Shown: positions 13,452 to 21,724 of the stretch, piece after piece
Numbering within the stretch: the first letter of the stretch is position 1
Layout of the letters: the number at the start of each line of letters is the position of its first letter
From: a virus
IMG/VR virus record: IMGVR_UViG_3300033388_004358
Location: 1 to 29,447 of that record
DNA: 29,447 nucleotides
Direction: 5' to 3' (one strand)
The notes under the pieces: model-generated
Told to the model about the DNA's origin: nothing
Databases searched by the model: none
The model's input: the letters and a program-made list of their open reading frames with translations, nothing else
Position numbers and translations under genes: made by a program

Positions 13452-14850
13452 TTAAAATCTCTATTATCTGTCCCCCAGGTAAAAACCCTGGATGTTGTAC
13501 CATTGTCTTATTACGCTGAAATATATCCTCAGCCCTATCTAAATCCATATACCTATCGTAAGCAATTTCTAAAGATGTTATACCATCTGGAGGGCACTTA
13601 TACTCTACAATTACTGCTAATGACGTCCCTACCTCTTTCATAGACTTAATAAAATCAGCTCTTAATTGCTCCATAGCACTATACATATCATTATTGTCAT
13701 CCAATAAATTATAATCCCTGTAAGTATCCGTTGCAGCCTCATCCCCTAATTTTATTAGATGACCGTCCATTGCTTCTACAATAATATTCATTGTTTCTAC
13801 AGACTCATCATAACTATCATAATCAATTCTTATTGCTATCCCACAAGCCATTATTAATGCAAAATTTCTAGCAAGATTTATCATATACAATCTATTTAGA
13901 GCCATTCTGGCGCTATTCACAGTACTAATAGTAATAGGTTCTAATGAGCCACCATAGGTACTAGGACTAGAAGTTTCTGCAGATTCTCCAAATCTATTCA
14001 TTTCTACTAAACCTGATACTGCTGATTTTCCTAAAATAGGGGTTAGAGAATCGGTAGGAAAACTTAATACATCCCCTCTATATTCACCACTCCATCCACC
14101 TACTATACCACTTGTAACAGGGGATCCTGCCTCACCAATTATATTTAAAAAAGCTTTTATGCTAGTATCCATCATAGTAGCAGTAGCATTTGGTGATGCT
14201 AATATATCATTTATATTCACTACATTAGTTGAAAGGATACCTAACGCACTAGAAACAGTAGACGATACAACCCCTTTTGCAGATAGAATGGCTTTCTTAT
14301 TCATTGAAATAAACTCAGTAGCGTCTGCAATGATATTATCTCTAGAGTAACCTTGACTAGGGATTACAAAATTATCAGTAAAATTATCTCCAGACATATT
14401 AATTGATTGATCCACAGAGGCGTCAACAGTACCAATGTAATCTATAGAAGTTAGAAATCCTGTGCCATCTGTCTCACCACGAACGAAAGACATCGTAAAT
14501 GTAGCCATCCCACCTCTATCAAAATTCTCTTGTATTCTGGCTTTTTCTACTAAAGCTACTTTTTGTTCACCCAAAAATGGATGTACTAATGTTCCCACAC
14601 CCTCAGTTCGCAACGCATCGATTAATTCATCCCTATCATCAAAATAATTATGACCATTATCAATGGTCTGTATTACATATCCTGTAATTGTGAATTCATC
14701 TGTATCTCTTCCCAAATCCTCCACAAATGGAGTATCTCTTTGTGGGAATTGATGTACTACATTTCGTCTACCAATACCGGTATCTGAGCTCGACACCTTA
14801 AAGGGTACACCTCTAAAGCTTGCATCTTGTAAATTTAATCTCCAACTCAT
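13444..14850 (-). CDS. DNA-circularization family tail protein, Mu gpN-like
   Basis: The 468-residue protein starts with WRLNLQDASFRGVPFKVSSSDTGIGRRNVVHQFPQRDTPFVEDLGRD, the signature of the Mu gpN / DNA_circ_N family. The family name is historical; the protein is a baseplate/tail-tip component. The middle is less conserved, and the end (TMVQHPGFLPGGQIIEIL) resembles a LysM-like or T4 gp53-like anchoring end. Its start overlaps the tape measure stop (ATGA) and its stop overlaps the gpP-like start, so translation is coupled. Confidence 0.9.
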   Translation of the reverse strand: MSWRLNLQDASFRGVPFKVSSSDTGIGRRNVVHQFPQRDTPFVEDLGRDTDEFTITGYVIQTIDNGHNYFDDRDELIDALRTEGVGTLVHPFLGEQKVALVEKARIQENFDRGGMATFTMSFVRGETDGTGFLTSIDYIGTVDASVDQSINMSGDNFTDNFVIPSQGYSRDNIIADATEFISMNKKAILSAKGVVSSTVSSALGILSTNVVNINDILASPNATATMMDTSIKAFLNIIGEAGSPVTSGIVGGWSGEYRGDVLSFPTDSLTPILGKSAVSGLVEMNRFGESAETSSPSTYGGSLEPITISTVNSARMALNRLYMINLARNFALIMACGIAIRIDYDSYDESVETMNIIVEAMDGHLIKLGDEAATDTYRDYNLLDDNNDMYSAMEQLRADFIKSMKEVGTSLAVIVEYKCPPDGITSLEIAYDRYMDLDRAEDIFQRNKTMVQHPGFLPGGQIIEILSE

Positions 14851-16709
14851 GGCATAGCTCCTAATGTTTGACCCACATAACCATCTGTGGCTAATTTGAC
14901 TTTTGCGTCACCTTTTTTCTTAACTATTTTTTCTACTGCTACATTCGTTCCTGCATCCGATGTTACTTTTAAATTAATATCCGTTTGAGATTCTGTTTTT
15001 CCGATTGCTGCATCTTTTTGAATTAATCCTTTATAGGATCTTATTCTCTCTCTAGCTTTTTTTAATTCCCAATTGTCTACCTTACCTACTTTACTAACTT
15101 CGCTAATGCTTTTCACACCTTCATACTCTTCTTTTTTATCTTCCCATCCTAATTTCATTAATAAAGATCTTGGTAATATATTTTTTAATTGAGTTATATA
15201 TTTTATAAAATCTTTTAAAGTCTCTATTGGATGCCAAAATATATCTTCAAGGCCGGCCCAATTATTATATATTACTTTCCCTAAATAAGCCAAAGATGTA
15301 AATGCTGCTATAATTGCTAACAGTGGCGCTAAGCCTATCCCCAAAGCTGCTGTTAATCCTATAAAAACCCCTTTTACGGCTACAAATCCTTTTATTAATA
15401 TAGGTATTACAATTACTATTTGATTTATAGCTATTGCCAATGTTCCAAATATTATTATTAAAGGTGCTATGGCAGCCACTACAATTGCGATCGTAACTCC
15501 CCAATTTAATAATTTTGGATTAGCTTTGGCTAAATATCTTAAAAACCCAGTAAGCTTGATTATAACCTTTGAAACAAAATCACCAAATCCAGATTCAACC
15601 GTAGCTAATTGAAAAGCTTCCCATGCTGATGCTAGATTATAAAAGACACCAGGTAAACCTCTCATTTGCATTTTTGCTACTCTTGCTGCCGTACCCTGCT
15701 CTTTTATCATTTCAATAAACGCTTCTAAACTTACAGTGCCTTGATCTACTAAAACAGCCAAACCAGGTCCCGCTCTATCTCCAACCATCTTTGCAATATC
15801 TATAGCTGTAGCTCCAGCATCTTCCATTTGTTTTATTGCATCAACTAAATCAAGAACACCTTTAGCAGATCCCTTCTCTTCATCAGAACCCTTACTTAAA
15901 TCTATCCCTAATTGTCGCATTAATTTAGAAGCTTTTTTCGTAGGATTAGCAAGACGTAATAACATACCACGCATAGCAGTTCCAGCCATAGAGCCTTGAA
16001 TACCAGCATCACCCATTTTAGCAATCATGGCTGTTGTGGTTTCAATACTTAAACCAGCACCCTTTGCAATAGGTCCTGCATACTTAAATGATTCACCTAA
16101 CATCTGCAAATCAACGTTAGCATTAGTAAAAGCATTAACTAATATATCATTAATATTTGCTAAATCTTTTGCTTCTTTTCCGTAGCCTTTCATAATATTA
16201 GTAGAAATATTAGCTGCTGTTCCCATATCTAATTGAGCTGATGCTGCTAATTCTAATACATAAGGCATAGCATCAAAAATCTCTTTAGTTTTTAAACCAG
16301 ACATTCCTAGAAATTTCATAGCATCTGCTGCTTGAGTGGCACTGAATTTTGTTGTTGCTCCCAATTCCTTAGCCTGATCATTTAGCATTTTAAAATCAGA
16401 CTCACTAGCTTTGGTAACAGCTCTTACCATATTCATGGCTTCTTCGAAATTTCTAGCTGATCTTATTGCTAAGGTTCCAAATGCAGTTATAGGTAGTGTA
16501 AGTTTCATAGCCATAGATTTACCTATGTCTGTCATTTTCTTACCTACCTTAGATAAGGATTTAGCAATAGATCGAGCCATTCTAACAAAAGCTCTTCCTA
16601 GTTTTCTCGCTAGTTTACCTAGATTAGCCATAACCCTTGCTATTCCTCTAACTGGTTTTGTTACCTTATCTATTGCACTAAATAAAACACTAATACTAAA
16701 TTTTGCCAT
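14847..16709 (-). CDS. tail tape measure protein (TP901 core type)
   Basis: The 620-residue protein contains the TP901-type tape-measure core: NFEEAMNMVRAVTKASESDFKML, LGATTKFSATQAADAMKFLGMSGL and MGDAGIQGSMAGTAMRGMLLRLANP (about residues 87-260). A basic amphipathic N-terminus (about 10-70) precedes it, and strongly hydrophobic segments (about 395-470) should insert in the host membrane during DNA entry. The C-terminus is basic and polar. It fixes tail length; at 620 residues it would predict a tail of roughly 90 nm by the usual 0.15 nm per residue rule, which is an estimate. It follows the frameshifted chaperone gene by one base. Confidence 0.93.
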   Translation of the reverse strand: MAKFSISVLFSAIDKVTKPVRGIARVMANLGKLARKLGRAFVRMARSIAKSLSKVGKKMTDIGKSMAMKLTLPITAFGTLAIRSARNFEEAMNMVRAVTKASESDFKMLNDQAKELGATTKFSATQAADAMKFLGMSGLKTKEIFDAMPYVLELAASAQLDMGTAANISTNIMKGYGKEAKDLANINDILVNAFTNANVDLQMLGESFKYAGPIAKGAGLSIETTTAMIAKMGDAGIQGSMAGTAMRGMLLRLANPTKKASKLMRQLGIDLSKGSDEEKGSAKGVLDLVDAIKQMEDAGATAIDIAKMVGDRAGPGLAVLVDQGTVSLEAFIEMIKEQGTAARVAKMQMRGLPGVFYNLASAWEAFQLATVESGFGDFVSKVIIKLTGFLRYLAKANPKLLNWGVTIAIVVAAIAPLIIIFGTLAIAINQIVIVIPILIKGFVAVKGVFIGLTAALGIGLAPLLAIIAAFTSLAYLGKVIYNNWAGLEDIFWHPIETLKDFIKYITQLKNILPRSLLMKLGWEDKKEEYEGVKSISEVSKVGKVDNWELKKARERIRSYKGLIQKDAAIGKTESQTDINLKVTSDAGTNVAVEKIVKKKGDAKVKLATDGYVGQTLGAMP

Positions 16710-16710
16710 A

Positions 16711-17162
16711 CTATTTCTTCCATTCGTTTATTAATTCAATTCCTTTACCCCAATAATTTAAGTCCCATGTATTCATTAACCATACTTCACTTGGTTGAAA
16801 TCTGTATATATAAGTAATTGCTATTACTTGATCTTGCCAATCTACAGGGACTTCGGCAAAAAAGGGGACATTGATTCCATTATTATTTCCATATCTCTAA
16901 AATCTATTTGTTCTGCAGAATCTATAGGTATACTAGCAGATGCAGCTATAAGTGGTAAAAAAGCCGATGGGGCAAACTCCCCCTTTGAGCCTATACTACC
17001 TATAGGTAAATCCCGAAATACATTTAATGTCAATCTACCTAAACTTAATTCGCTAACTTCTTCTAATTTCTCTTCAGATTTACCATCTGTTATGATTGTT
17101 CTTTTTATATTTATTGGAAATTCTAATGGTGCTTTTATTTTTTTATTTCTATCTTCCATCAT
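16711..17162 (-). CDS. frameshifted tail assembly chaperone, long form (gp41-42 GT-like)
   Basis: A -1 shift at TTTTTTG (16857-16863) joins the short chaperone to an overlapping frame that runs on to a TAG at 16711-16713, two bases before the tape measure gene. The added part reads FAEVPVDWQDQVIAI, TYIYRFQPSEVWLMNTWDL and NYWGKGIELINEW: clearly protein-like, though it has no start codon of its own. The fused product is 150 residues. In Mu, lambda and many other long-tailed phages the two forms together hold the tape measure protein while tube subunits assemble. The shift site has the canonical form U UUU UUG. Confidence 0.88.
16842..17162 (-). CDS. tail assembly chaperone, short form (Mu gp41-like)
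   Basis: The unshifted product has 106 residues. It begins with a basic part KIKAPLEFPINIKRTIITDGKSEEKLEEVSEL, the pattern of Mu gp41-like chaperones, and has RDLPIGSIGSKGEFAPSAFLPLIAASASIPIDSAEQIDFRDMEIIMESM in the middle. It ends 6 residues after the frameshift site. The location between tube and tape measure genes is the usual one. The start ATG at 17162 (MMEDRNKK) follows a weak ribosome binding site (AGGATTAA). Confidence 0.85.
   Translation of the reverse strand: MMEDRNKKIKAPLEFPINIKRTIITDGKSEEKLEEVSELSLGRLTLNVFRDLPIGSIGSKGEFAPSAFLPLIAASASIPIDSAEQIDFRDMEIIMESMSPFLPKSL
16857..16863 (-). other. programmed -1 frameshift site (U UUU UUG)
   Basis: On the minus strand the heptamer TTTTTTG lies in the correct phase for the short chaperone (T TTT TTG), and slipping back one base gives TTT TTT with full pairing in both sites. 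The sequence CCCC precedes it. No strong pseudoknot was found by eye downstream. Confidence 0.85.
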
Positions 17163-17230
17163 TTAATCCTAAAATTGGAGTAGGTTGAGCTACACTCCAT
17201 ATTGATTGTTAAAATTTTCGTTTATTCCAT

Positions 17231-17374
17231 TTACTCTTCAGCCATTTTTTGATATAAATCATTTTTATCATGTTTTATATTTTTACATGTCCTTTTTTTA
17301 TAATGATATTTGATATATTTGCCATATCTATATGCATTTTTAAAATTATATCTTATTTTTCTTATCTTCATCAT
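17231..17374 (-). CDS. possible small basic protein between tube and chaperone genes
   Basis: A 47-residue frame starts at ATGATG (17374) and ends at TAA (17231). It is very basic and aromatic (YNFKNAYRYGKYIKYHYKKRTCKNIK), ending in LYQKMAEE. The start lies 15 bases after the 90-nt repeat element and has no good ribosome binding site. Base composition is extreme (few G/C). It fills most of the 325-base gap 17163-17487 that otherwise has no gene; such a gap is unusual in this packed operon. It could be a real small gene, a decayed fragment, or chance. Confidence 0.35.
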   Translation of the reverse strand: MMKIRKIRYNFKNAYRYGKYIKYHYKKRTCKNIKHDKNDLYQKMAEE

Positions 17375-17388
17375 TATAATATCCAATT

Positions 17389-17478
17389 TAAGACACCTGA
17401 GACATCGCTGAAGGACATGAAATATACTTTAATGTACTTTACATCATTTTTTAAATCTCATGTCCTTTAAACGTCTTA
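17389..17478 (-). repeat. 90-nt structured repeat, copy 2
   Basis: This copy starts ten bases after the tail tube stop on the minus strand. It has terminal inverted repeats TAAGAC/GTCTTA and a long inner stem AAGGACATGA paired with TCATGTCCTT. The 3' hairpin GATG-TCTCAGG-TGTC corresponds to the one in copy 1 (2112-2202) with changed bases but kept pairing. The 15-17 bases between element and following ATG are also conserved between copies. Confidence 0.6.
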
Positions 17479-17487
17479 TTTCAGAAA

Positions 17488-17877
17488 CTATTGTCTAGTT
17501 TCTGTCCAATAAGGCCCTTCAAAAATTAATGGTACCTCACCCTCACCTCCAGTAAGTGTAAAATTCCTTAAACAAGTTGCGCCGGCCATAGTGTAAGTTT
17601 TACCACTCCCTCCAGCAGACTTGAATATAATTGTACCTTCACCATTTATTCTAGCAAAAGTATCTAGCATTATATCATCCCTATCTGTAACAGTAACCTC
17701 ACACCTAGCAGCAACTGGTTTTTCAATATACCCATGAATACCAGTATCACCTGTAATAGCTTCTAATTCATAATTAGGTAGGCCAGATAAACCGATACCA
17801 CTAGCAACAGCACCTGCTTTATTTAATAACGTTATACCATCTGCAATAACTTCTATTCTTCCTGTAATTTTAGCCAT
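17488..17877 (-). CDS. tail tube protein, Mu gpM-like
   Basis: The 129-residue protein has the Mu-type tail tube pattern: a beta start (ITGRIEVIADGITLLNKAGAVASGIG), then LEAITGDTGIHGYIEKPVAARCEVTVTDRDDIML, and an end with GGEGEVPLIFEGPYWTET. The subunits stack as hexamer rings inside the sheath. It follows the sheath gene by 14 bases with an AAAGGAGG ribosome binding site, as in Mu. No anomalies seen. Confidence 0.9.
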   Translation of the reverse strand: MAKITGRIEVIADGITLLNKAGAVASGIGLSGLPNYELEAITGDTGIHGYIEKPVAARCEVTVTDRDDIMLDTFARINGEGTIIFKSAGGSGKTYTMAGATCLRNFTLTGGEGEVPLIFEGPYWTETRQ

Positions 17878-17891
17878 TTATTCCTCCTTTC

Positions 17892-19430
17892 TTATAAAAT
17901 AAATTGTATCAGTCCAGCTAACACCCTGAATTGATTGATCAAATCAGGAGGTAATAAAACATTGACTCGATTCCTATCTGTAAGATCCCTCTCAACAACT
18001 AGATTTTCAATAAAGTTATCTAAGTTTTCTATATAACCTTTATCCCTCAATTGTGTAAATAAAGCAATAGTCTCTTGTTTTACAGTACCTGGTGTTGCGA
18101 TATATGTACCAGGTTGTACTGGAAAACCATCATCAGCTAACTTAAACCGAGGTGCTAGAAATCTATTTGACATTCTTGCAACCCATTGATCCCTTATTTC
18201 ACCAAGAGTAGCTAGAGTATTCACATCCAAATAACTTGGATCTGTAATACCCAAAGCATTAGTCTGATAGGTTGTTATACATCGCTCTATCATAACATTA
18301 CCACCATCATCAACCTTATAAGTAGCAATACCATCATAAAGTAATACATCCCTCTCAGCTCTAGTAAATCTACTCGCTACAGGTGGAGGTAAAACACCCT
18401 TTAACTTAATAAAATGTAAAGGTCTAGCAGGATCGCTATTCAAGTGTTTAGCAGCCTTTGCACCTAATGCAGCTGCAATTTCAGCCGGATCTGTTGGACC
18501 ATCATCCATCCCCAAAATAGTATTATGCGGTGAATTTCTACCCTCTCCTAATGTTTCACAAGTACCTGCTGTTCCCCTATTAGATGTAAAACCCTGACCT
18601 TGTAAACCAGTTAAAGGTCCAAACCTATCACTCAATTCATCTTCTATAGATGTCAAATTAGCAGCATCTGTTTGGGAATGAATTATATAATGAAATCTTT
18701 CGTCATCTATAATAGCCCATGCATCATCAAAATCAGTAACACCAGCTCCATCTGCAAATCCTGTTATAACTACAGAATCACCACCGGAAAATGCTGCTGG
18801 CATTGATTGCCAATCATAATAGTTATCTCTTACATCTAAATTATTTCCATTTGTTCCACTACATACAGCTTGCAAAAGTAAAGCAGATGCCGCATTCGTA
18901 GTTGCTACACATGGTAAAGTAGAATCAGCATTCACAGCAGCTTCTATTGCACTATTACAATCTTTTGTACTCCAAAGTGATGTTAATGGGATATTCACAT
19001 CTTGTCCATTAATCATTAAATAATATGTACCTGCTCCAATTGCAGATCCACCTTGAGCATCACCACCACCATTGGCTGATAAAGCTACAGATATATTTAG
19101 CGCTGCTGAAGCTTTTGCAGTTCCACCGCTACAAGCTATTGCATATAATTCCGTATTTGGATTATTATCTTTAAAAAAATTACACATCCTAGCTATTTCA
19201 GATCCATTTCCAAAATAACCTTCCGCCATATTATCACGAGTGATAGCCTGTAACGTCCAATAGTCTTTTTCACCAACTACTGCGCCAGCTCCATCGTCTA
19301 CTGCACCTCCTAATATTAGAGCTTTGTGAGGATTTTGAACTAACCCTTTTAATGCTCTACTTTCATCTATCTCTGCATGTACACCAGGAGTACGAATTGT
19401 ATCCGGTATATTTGTAATATTTAATGCCAT
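17892..19430 (-). CDS. contractile tail sheath protein, Mu gpL-like
   Basis: The 512-residue protein starts ITNIPDTIRTPGVHAEIDESRA, the Mu gpL sheath start, and ends with FIENLVVERDLTDRNRVNVLLPPDLINQFRVLAGLIQFIL, the C-terminal segment that forms the contacts between neighbouring subunits in contracted sheaths. The middle has a Ser/Ala/Gly-rich beta domain and GLQGQGFTSNRGTAGTCETLGEGRNSPHN, typical of the family. The presence of a sheath gene marks this phage as a myovirus. The length (512) is close to Mu gpL (495). Confidence 0.94.
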   Translation of the reverse strand: MALNITNIPDTIRTPGVHAEIDESRALKGLVQNPHKALILGGAVDDGAGAVVGEKDYWTLQAITRDNMAEGYFGNGSEIARMCNFFKDNNPNTELYAIACSGGTAKASAALNISVALSANGGGDAQGGSAIGAGTYYLMINGQDVNIPLTSLWSTKDCNSAIEAAVNADSTLPCVATTNAASALLLQAVCSGTNGNNLDVRDNYYDWQSMPAAFSGGDSVVITGFADGAGVTDFDDAWAIIDDERFHYIIHSQTDAANLTSIEDELSDRFGPLTGLQGQGFTSNRGTAGTCETLGEGRNSPHNTILGMDDGPTDPAEIAAALGAKAAKHLNSDPARPLHFIKLKGVLPPPVASRFTRAERDVLLYDGIATYKVDDGGNVMIERCITTYQTNALGITDPSYLDVNTLATLGEIRDQWVARMSNRFLAPRFKLADDGFPVQPGTYIATPGTVKQETIALFTQLRDKGYIENLDNFIENLVVERDLTDRNRVNVLLPPDLINQFRVLAGLIQFIL

Positions 19431-19433
19431 AAT

Positions 19434-19664
19434 TTATTTCCTCCTTACTTTTTTCTTCTCTACTTCAACTTTCTCAACTTTAGGTTTAGCAGGAGCTTCA
19501 CCCAAAATAACATCTCCACAATTAACCCTTCTTCGCCAATAACGGCCTTCAGGTCCCGTCCATGGTTTAAACATCCCTATCTCTGGGAGTGGAGTCTTGG
19601 TTCTTGGATCCCTTATTAGAGTATTCCCCTTAGGGATAACCCATTTATAATACCCATCTGACAT
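19434..19664 (-). CDS. DUF2635 protein, Mu gp38-like
   Basis: A 76-residue small protein with KGNTLIRDPRTKTPLPEIG and GRYWRRRVNCGDVI, the DUF2635 pattern seen just before the sheath gene in Mu-like phages. The C-terminus is a basic Lys/Val/Glu tail (PKVEKVEVEKKKVRRK). Its exact role in the tail is not established. It ends three bases before the sheath ATG. Confidence 0.85.
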   Translation of the reverse strand: MSDGYYKWVIPKGNTLIRDPRTKTPLPEIGMFKPWTGPEGRYWRRRVNCGDVILGEAPAKPKVEKVEVEKKKVRRK

Positions 19665-19682
19665 TTATTCTCTCCTTATATA

Positions 19683-20321
19683 TTATACCGTATATGTATC
19701 AAATATCACATTAAACCCTTTACCAAATTCTCCAGCATTTGGATCTTCCGTAAGATCCAGACTATGCTCCATATCCGGCGTAAATCCGGTTACTGGTAAA
19801 TACTCTTTAATTGGTAGTTCTGCATCAGGTGATAAAACCCATTGACTATATAGTGTATCAAATTCATATAATTCATCCATATCAACTCCGTCATCATCAT
19901 CTATTCTAAAAGATACTTTAAATTTAAATTGATACCAAAGATAAGCAGAATTAATATCCATTAACTTCCCACTATCATAAGTAACTAAACTTTCCATACC
20001 CGTCATTTGCCATCCTAATAATGCTTTAAAAAATTGTGACCTAATATTATCTAACTTATCATATGCAATTATGCCCAATTTATCAGATTGAGTATTATCA
20101 TTTCTTAAAGCAACTACTATCCCAAAACTTTCTGTAATTGTTTGATTAATACCACTGTCAAGTTTATTTGATGAAGCTATGTCGGATAAAGGAATAACAA
20201 AAGTCATATCTTTAGTTAAAGTGTTGGTTAAAGCAATAGCAAGTTCAACAGTTCCTCCTATAAGATTACCAAAAATAGTATTAGCTTGTCTCAATTTTAA
20301 AACTATTTGTCCTAATTGCAT
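19683..20321 (-). CDS. tail terminator-like protein, full-length copy (Mu gp37-like)
   Basis: The 212 residues contain MQLGQIVLKLRQANTIFGN, SFGIVVALRNDNTQSDKLG and IRSQFFKALLGWQMTGMESLVTYDSGKL...YLWYQFKFKVSFRIDDDDG, the pattern of Mu gp37-like (DUF1834) proteins placed between head-tail genes and the sheath and thought to end the tail. The C-terminal 60 residues (from about 150) are an acidic, Pro/Asp-rich extension. A closely related but shorter copy lies at 21305-21724, on the other side of an Ig-like gene; the DNA of the two copies is nearly identical over stretches (about 20011-20050 against 21407-21446). Confidence 0.8.
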   Translation of the reverse strand: MQLGQIVLKLRQANTIFGNLIGGTVELAIALTNTLTKDMTFVIPLSDIASSNKLDSGINQTITESFGIVVALRNDNTQSDKLGIIAYDKLDNIRSQFFKALLGWQMTGMESLVTYDSGKLMDINSAYLWYQFKFKVSFRIDDDDGVDMDELYEFDTLYSQWVLSPDAELPIKEYLPVTGFTPDMEHSLDLTEDPNAGEFGKGFNVIFDTYTV

Positions 20322-20332
20322 AATTTATTTTA

Positions 20333-21301
20333 TTAAAATGATACTGGTATTCTTACAGTATATTCATTATCTTCACTATCCTTAAATGTTAAATCACATG
20401 AAACATCACCATCAAATGAATAACCTTGGGGAATACTAAAAAAAATTTCATTAGTACTTAACTTCTCTTCACCGCCACTAAAAATACCATCCCAAACTAA
20501 AGATGAATCTATAAAAATAACTCCTACTGGTATAGATTCGGGTACAATCTCTCCACTAACTGTATTTATATTAGAATCGCTATCATTTTTTAATGTCAAC
20601 TTATATTTATAGTACCATCTCCGATTTCTTCTATTATATTGGCTATATGTTTGTGTTGATCCTGTAAAATATACATTATAATTATCTACTGTAATATCAT
20701 CCATTCCGTTATCTCCTCCTACAGCATACGCTGTAATTATTATATTATTATTGCCAAAATTAAGACCAATATCAGCTATAGACCAATTATCCGTTCCTAT
20801 ACAATTTCCTGATCCATTAGTTGTTATATTGCTCCATACTACACTATCTATTAGATTTAAATAAGAAGCTGTACCCCCTAATGTAATGGTGGAATTTATT
20901 CCATTATTATAATAAGAATCAGTCGTAGGGGAAGTAATAATCACAATTACATCTAGTGCACTATAAGAAATTGTTATAACATCAATTCCAATATTATTAT
21001 ATTTATCATATGCAGTAATTGTTATAACATTATCACCATCAAATAAAGGAACATCATTAACCCACCAATGCCAAGCACTTAAATTACAATTCCCTGAACT
21101 TCCTAAACTATTATTCCAAGTTACTCTTACAATTCTATTTGGATAAAACATCGTACCTATAAGCTTTGTTGAATCTTCACTAGATGTATAAGTATTAGTA
21201 GTCGAAGGGTGCTTTATATATATTGAAACTGGTGGAGCTTCTTTTATTACTTTTGTAACTTGATGGTAGTCAACACCATTATTATAATCATCTATTCTCA
21301 T
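20333..21301 (-). CDS. Ig-like domain decoration protein
   Basis: The 322-residue protein has at least two bacterial Ig-like units with the repeated phrases ITSPTTDSYYNNG, TLGGTASYLNLIDSVVW, W(S/N)N..., GSGNCIG...WSI and ITAYAVGG, and a final beta domain (YKLTLKNDSDSNINTVSGEIVPESIPVG), followed by FKDSEDNEYTVRIPVSF. Ig-like domains on phage virions often bind host surface sugars weakly. The gene has no counterpart in the Mu tail module; it sits between a truncated and a complete copy of the tail-terminator-like gene, so it looks like an inserted cassette. No signal peptide is present, consistent with virion assembly in the cytoplasm. Base composition is especially AT-rich. Confidence 0.75.
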   Translation of the reverse strand: MRIDDYNNGVDYHQVTKVIKEAPPVSIYIKHPSTTNTYTSSEDSTKLIGTMFYPNRIVRVTWNNSLGSSGNCNLSAWHWWVNDVPLFDGDNVITITAYDKYNNIGIDVITISYSALDVIVIITSPTTDSYYNNGINSTITLGGTASYLNLIDSVVWSNITTNGSGNCIGTDNWSIADIGLNFGNNNIIITAYAVGGDNGMDDITVDNYNVYFTGSTQTYSQYNRRNRRWYYKYKLTLKNDSDSNINTVSGEIVPESIPVGVIFIDSSLVWDGIFSGGEEKLSTNEIFFSIPQGYSFDGDVSCDLTFKDSEDNEYTVRIPVSF

Positions 21302-21304
21302 TTT

Positions 21305-21724
21305 TTATCCTGCATTAAATTTAAAAGAATATAATAAATAAGCAGAATTAATATTCATTAATTTTCCACTATCATACGATATTATATATTCATCATTATC
21401 TTGTAACCATCCTAATAATGCTTTAAAAAATTGTGTTCTAATATTATCTATTAAACTATATGAAGTAACTCCTAATTTATCAGATTGAGTAGTATCATTT
21501 CTTAAAGCAATTAATATAGAAAACCCCCCATCTATTAATTGGTTAATACCACTATCAAGTATATTCTCACTAACTGTTTGTATTTTATTAGGGATTATAA
21601 ATGCTATAGAATAATTATTTAATATAGATTTTTTTGCAATCTCTTCATTAACAGCTCCAACTATATTATTTTTAAAATAAGTATCAGCTTGTCTCAATTT
21701 CAAAACTATATGTCCTAAAGTCAT
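21305..21724 (-). CDS. tail terminator-like protein, shortened duplicate
   Basis: The 139-residue protein is a paralogue of 19683-20321: the two share (H/Q)IVLKLRQA, GINQ, LRNDxTQSDKLG, IDNIRTQFFKALLGW and YDSGKLMxINSAYL. This copy stops at FKFNAG, about where the other copy continues with its acidic C-terminal extension (roughly 60 residues missing). It overlaps the gp10-like gene start by four bases (ATGA). Whether both copies are used in the virion is unknown; the shorter copy keeps the core fold, so it may be functional or a decaying duplicate. Confidence 0.75.
   Translation of the reverse strand: MTLGHIVLKLRQADTYFKNNIVGAVNEEIAKKSILNNYSIAFIIPNKIQTVSENILDSGINQLIDGGFSILIALRNDTTQSDKLGVTSYSLIDNIRTQFFKALLGWLQDNDEYIISYDSGKLMNINSAYLLYSFKFNAG

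Noticed and set aside
15265-15504. Alternative 79-residue frame inside the tape measure gene on the same strand
   Set aside because: It lies in another frame of a clear tape measure protein and has low-complexity composition; a shadow frame.
16411-16734. Hydrophobic 107-residue plus-strand frame opposite the tape measure start
   Set aside because: It is antisense to a well-supported gene, has no ribosome binding site and its hydrophobicity is a by-product of the basic amphipathic opposite strand.
17389-17478. 90-nt element as a complete group I or IS200/IS605 element
   Set aside because: It is far too short, has no core helices or transposase, and only two copies are visible; kept as an unclassified repeat.
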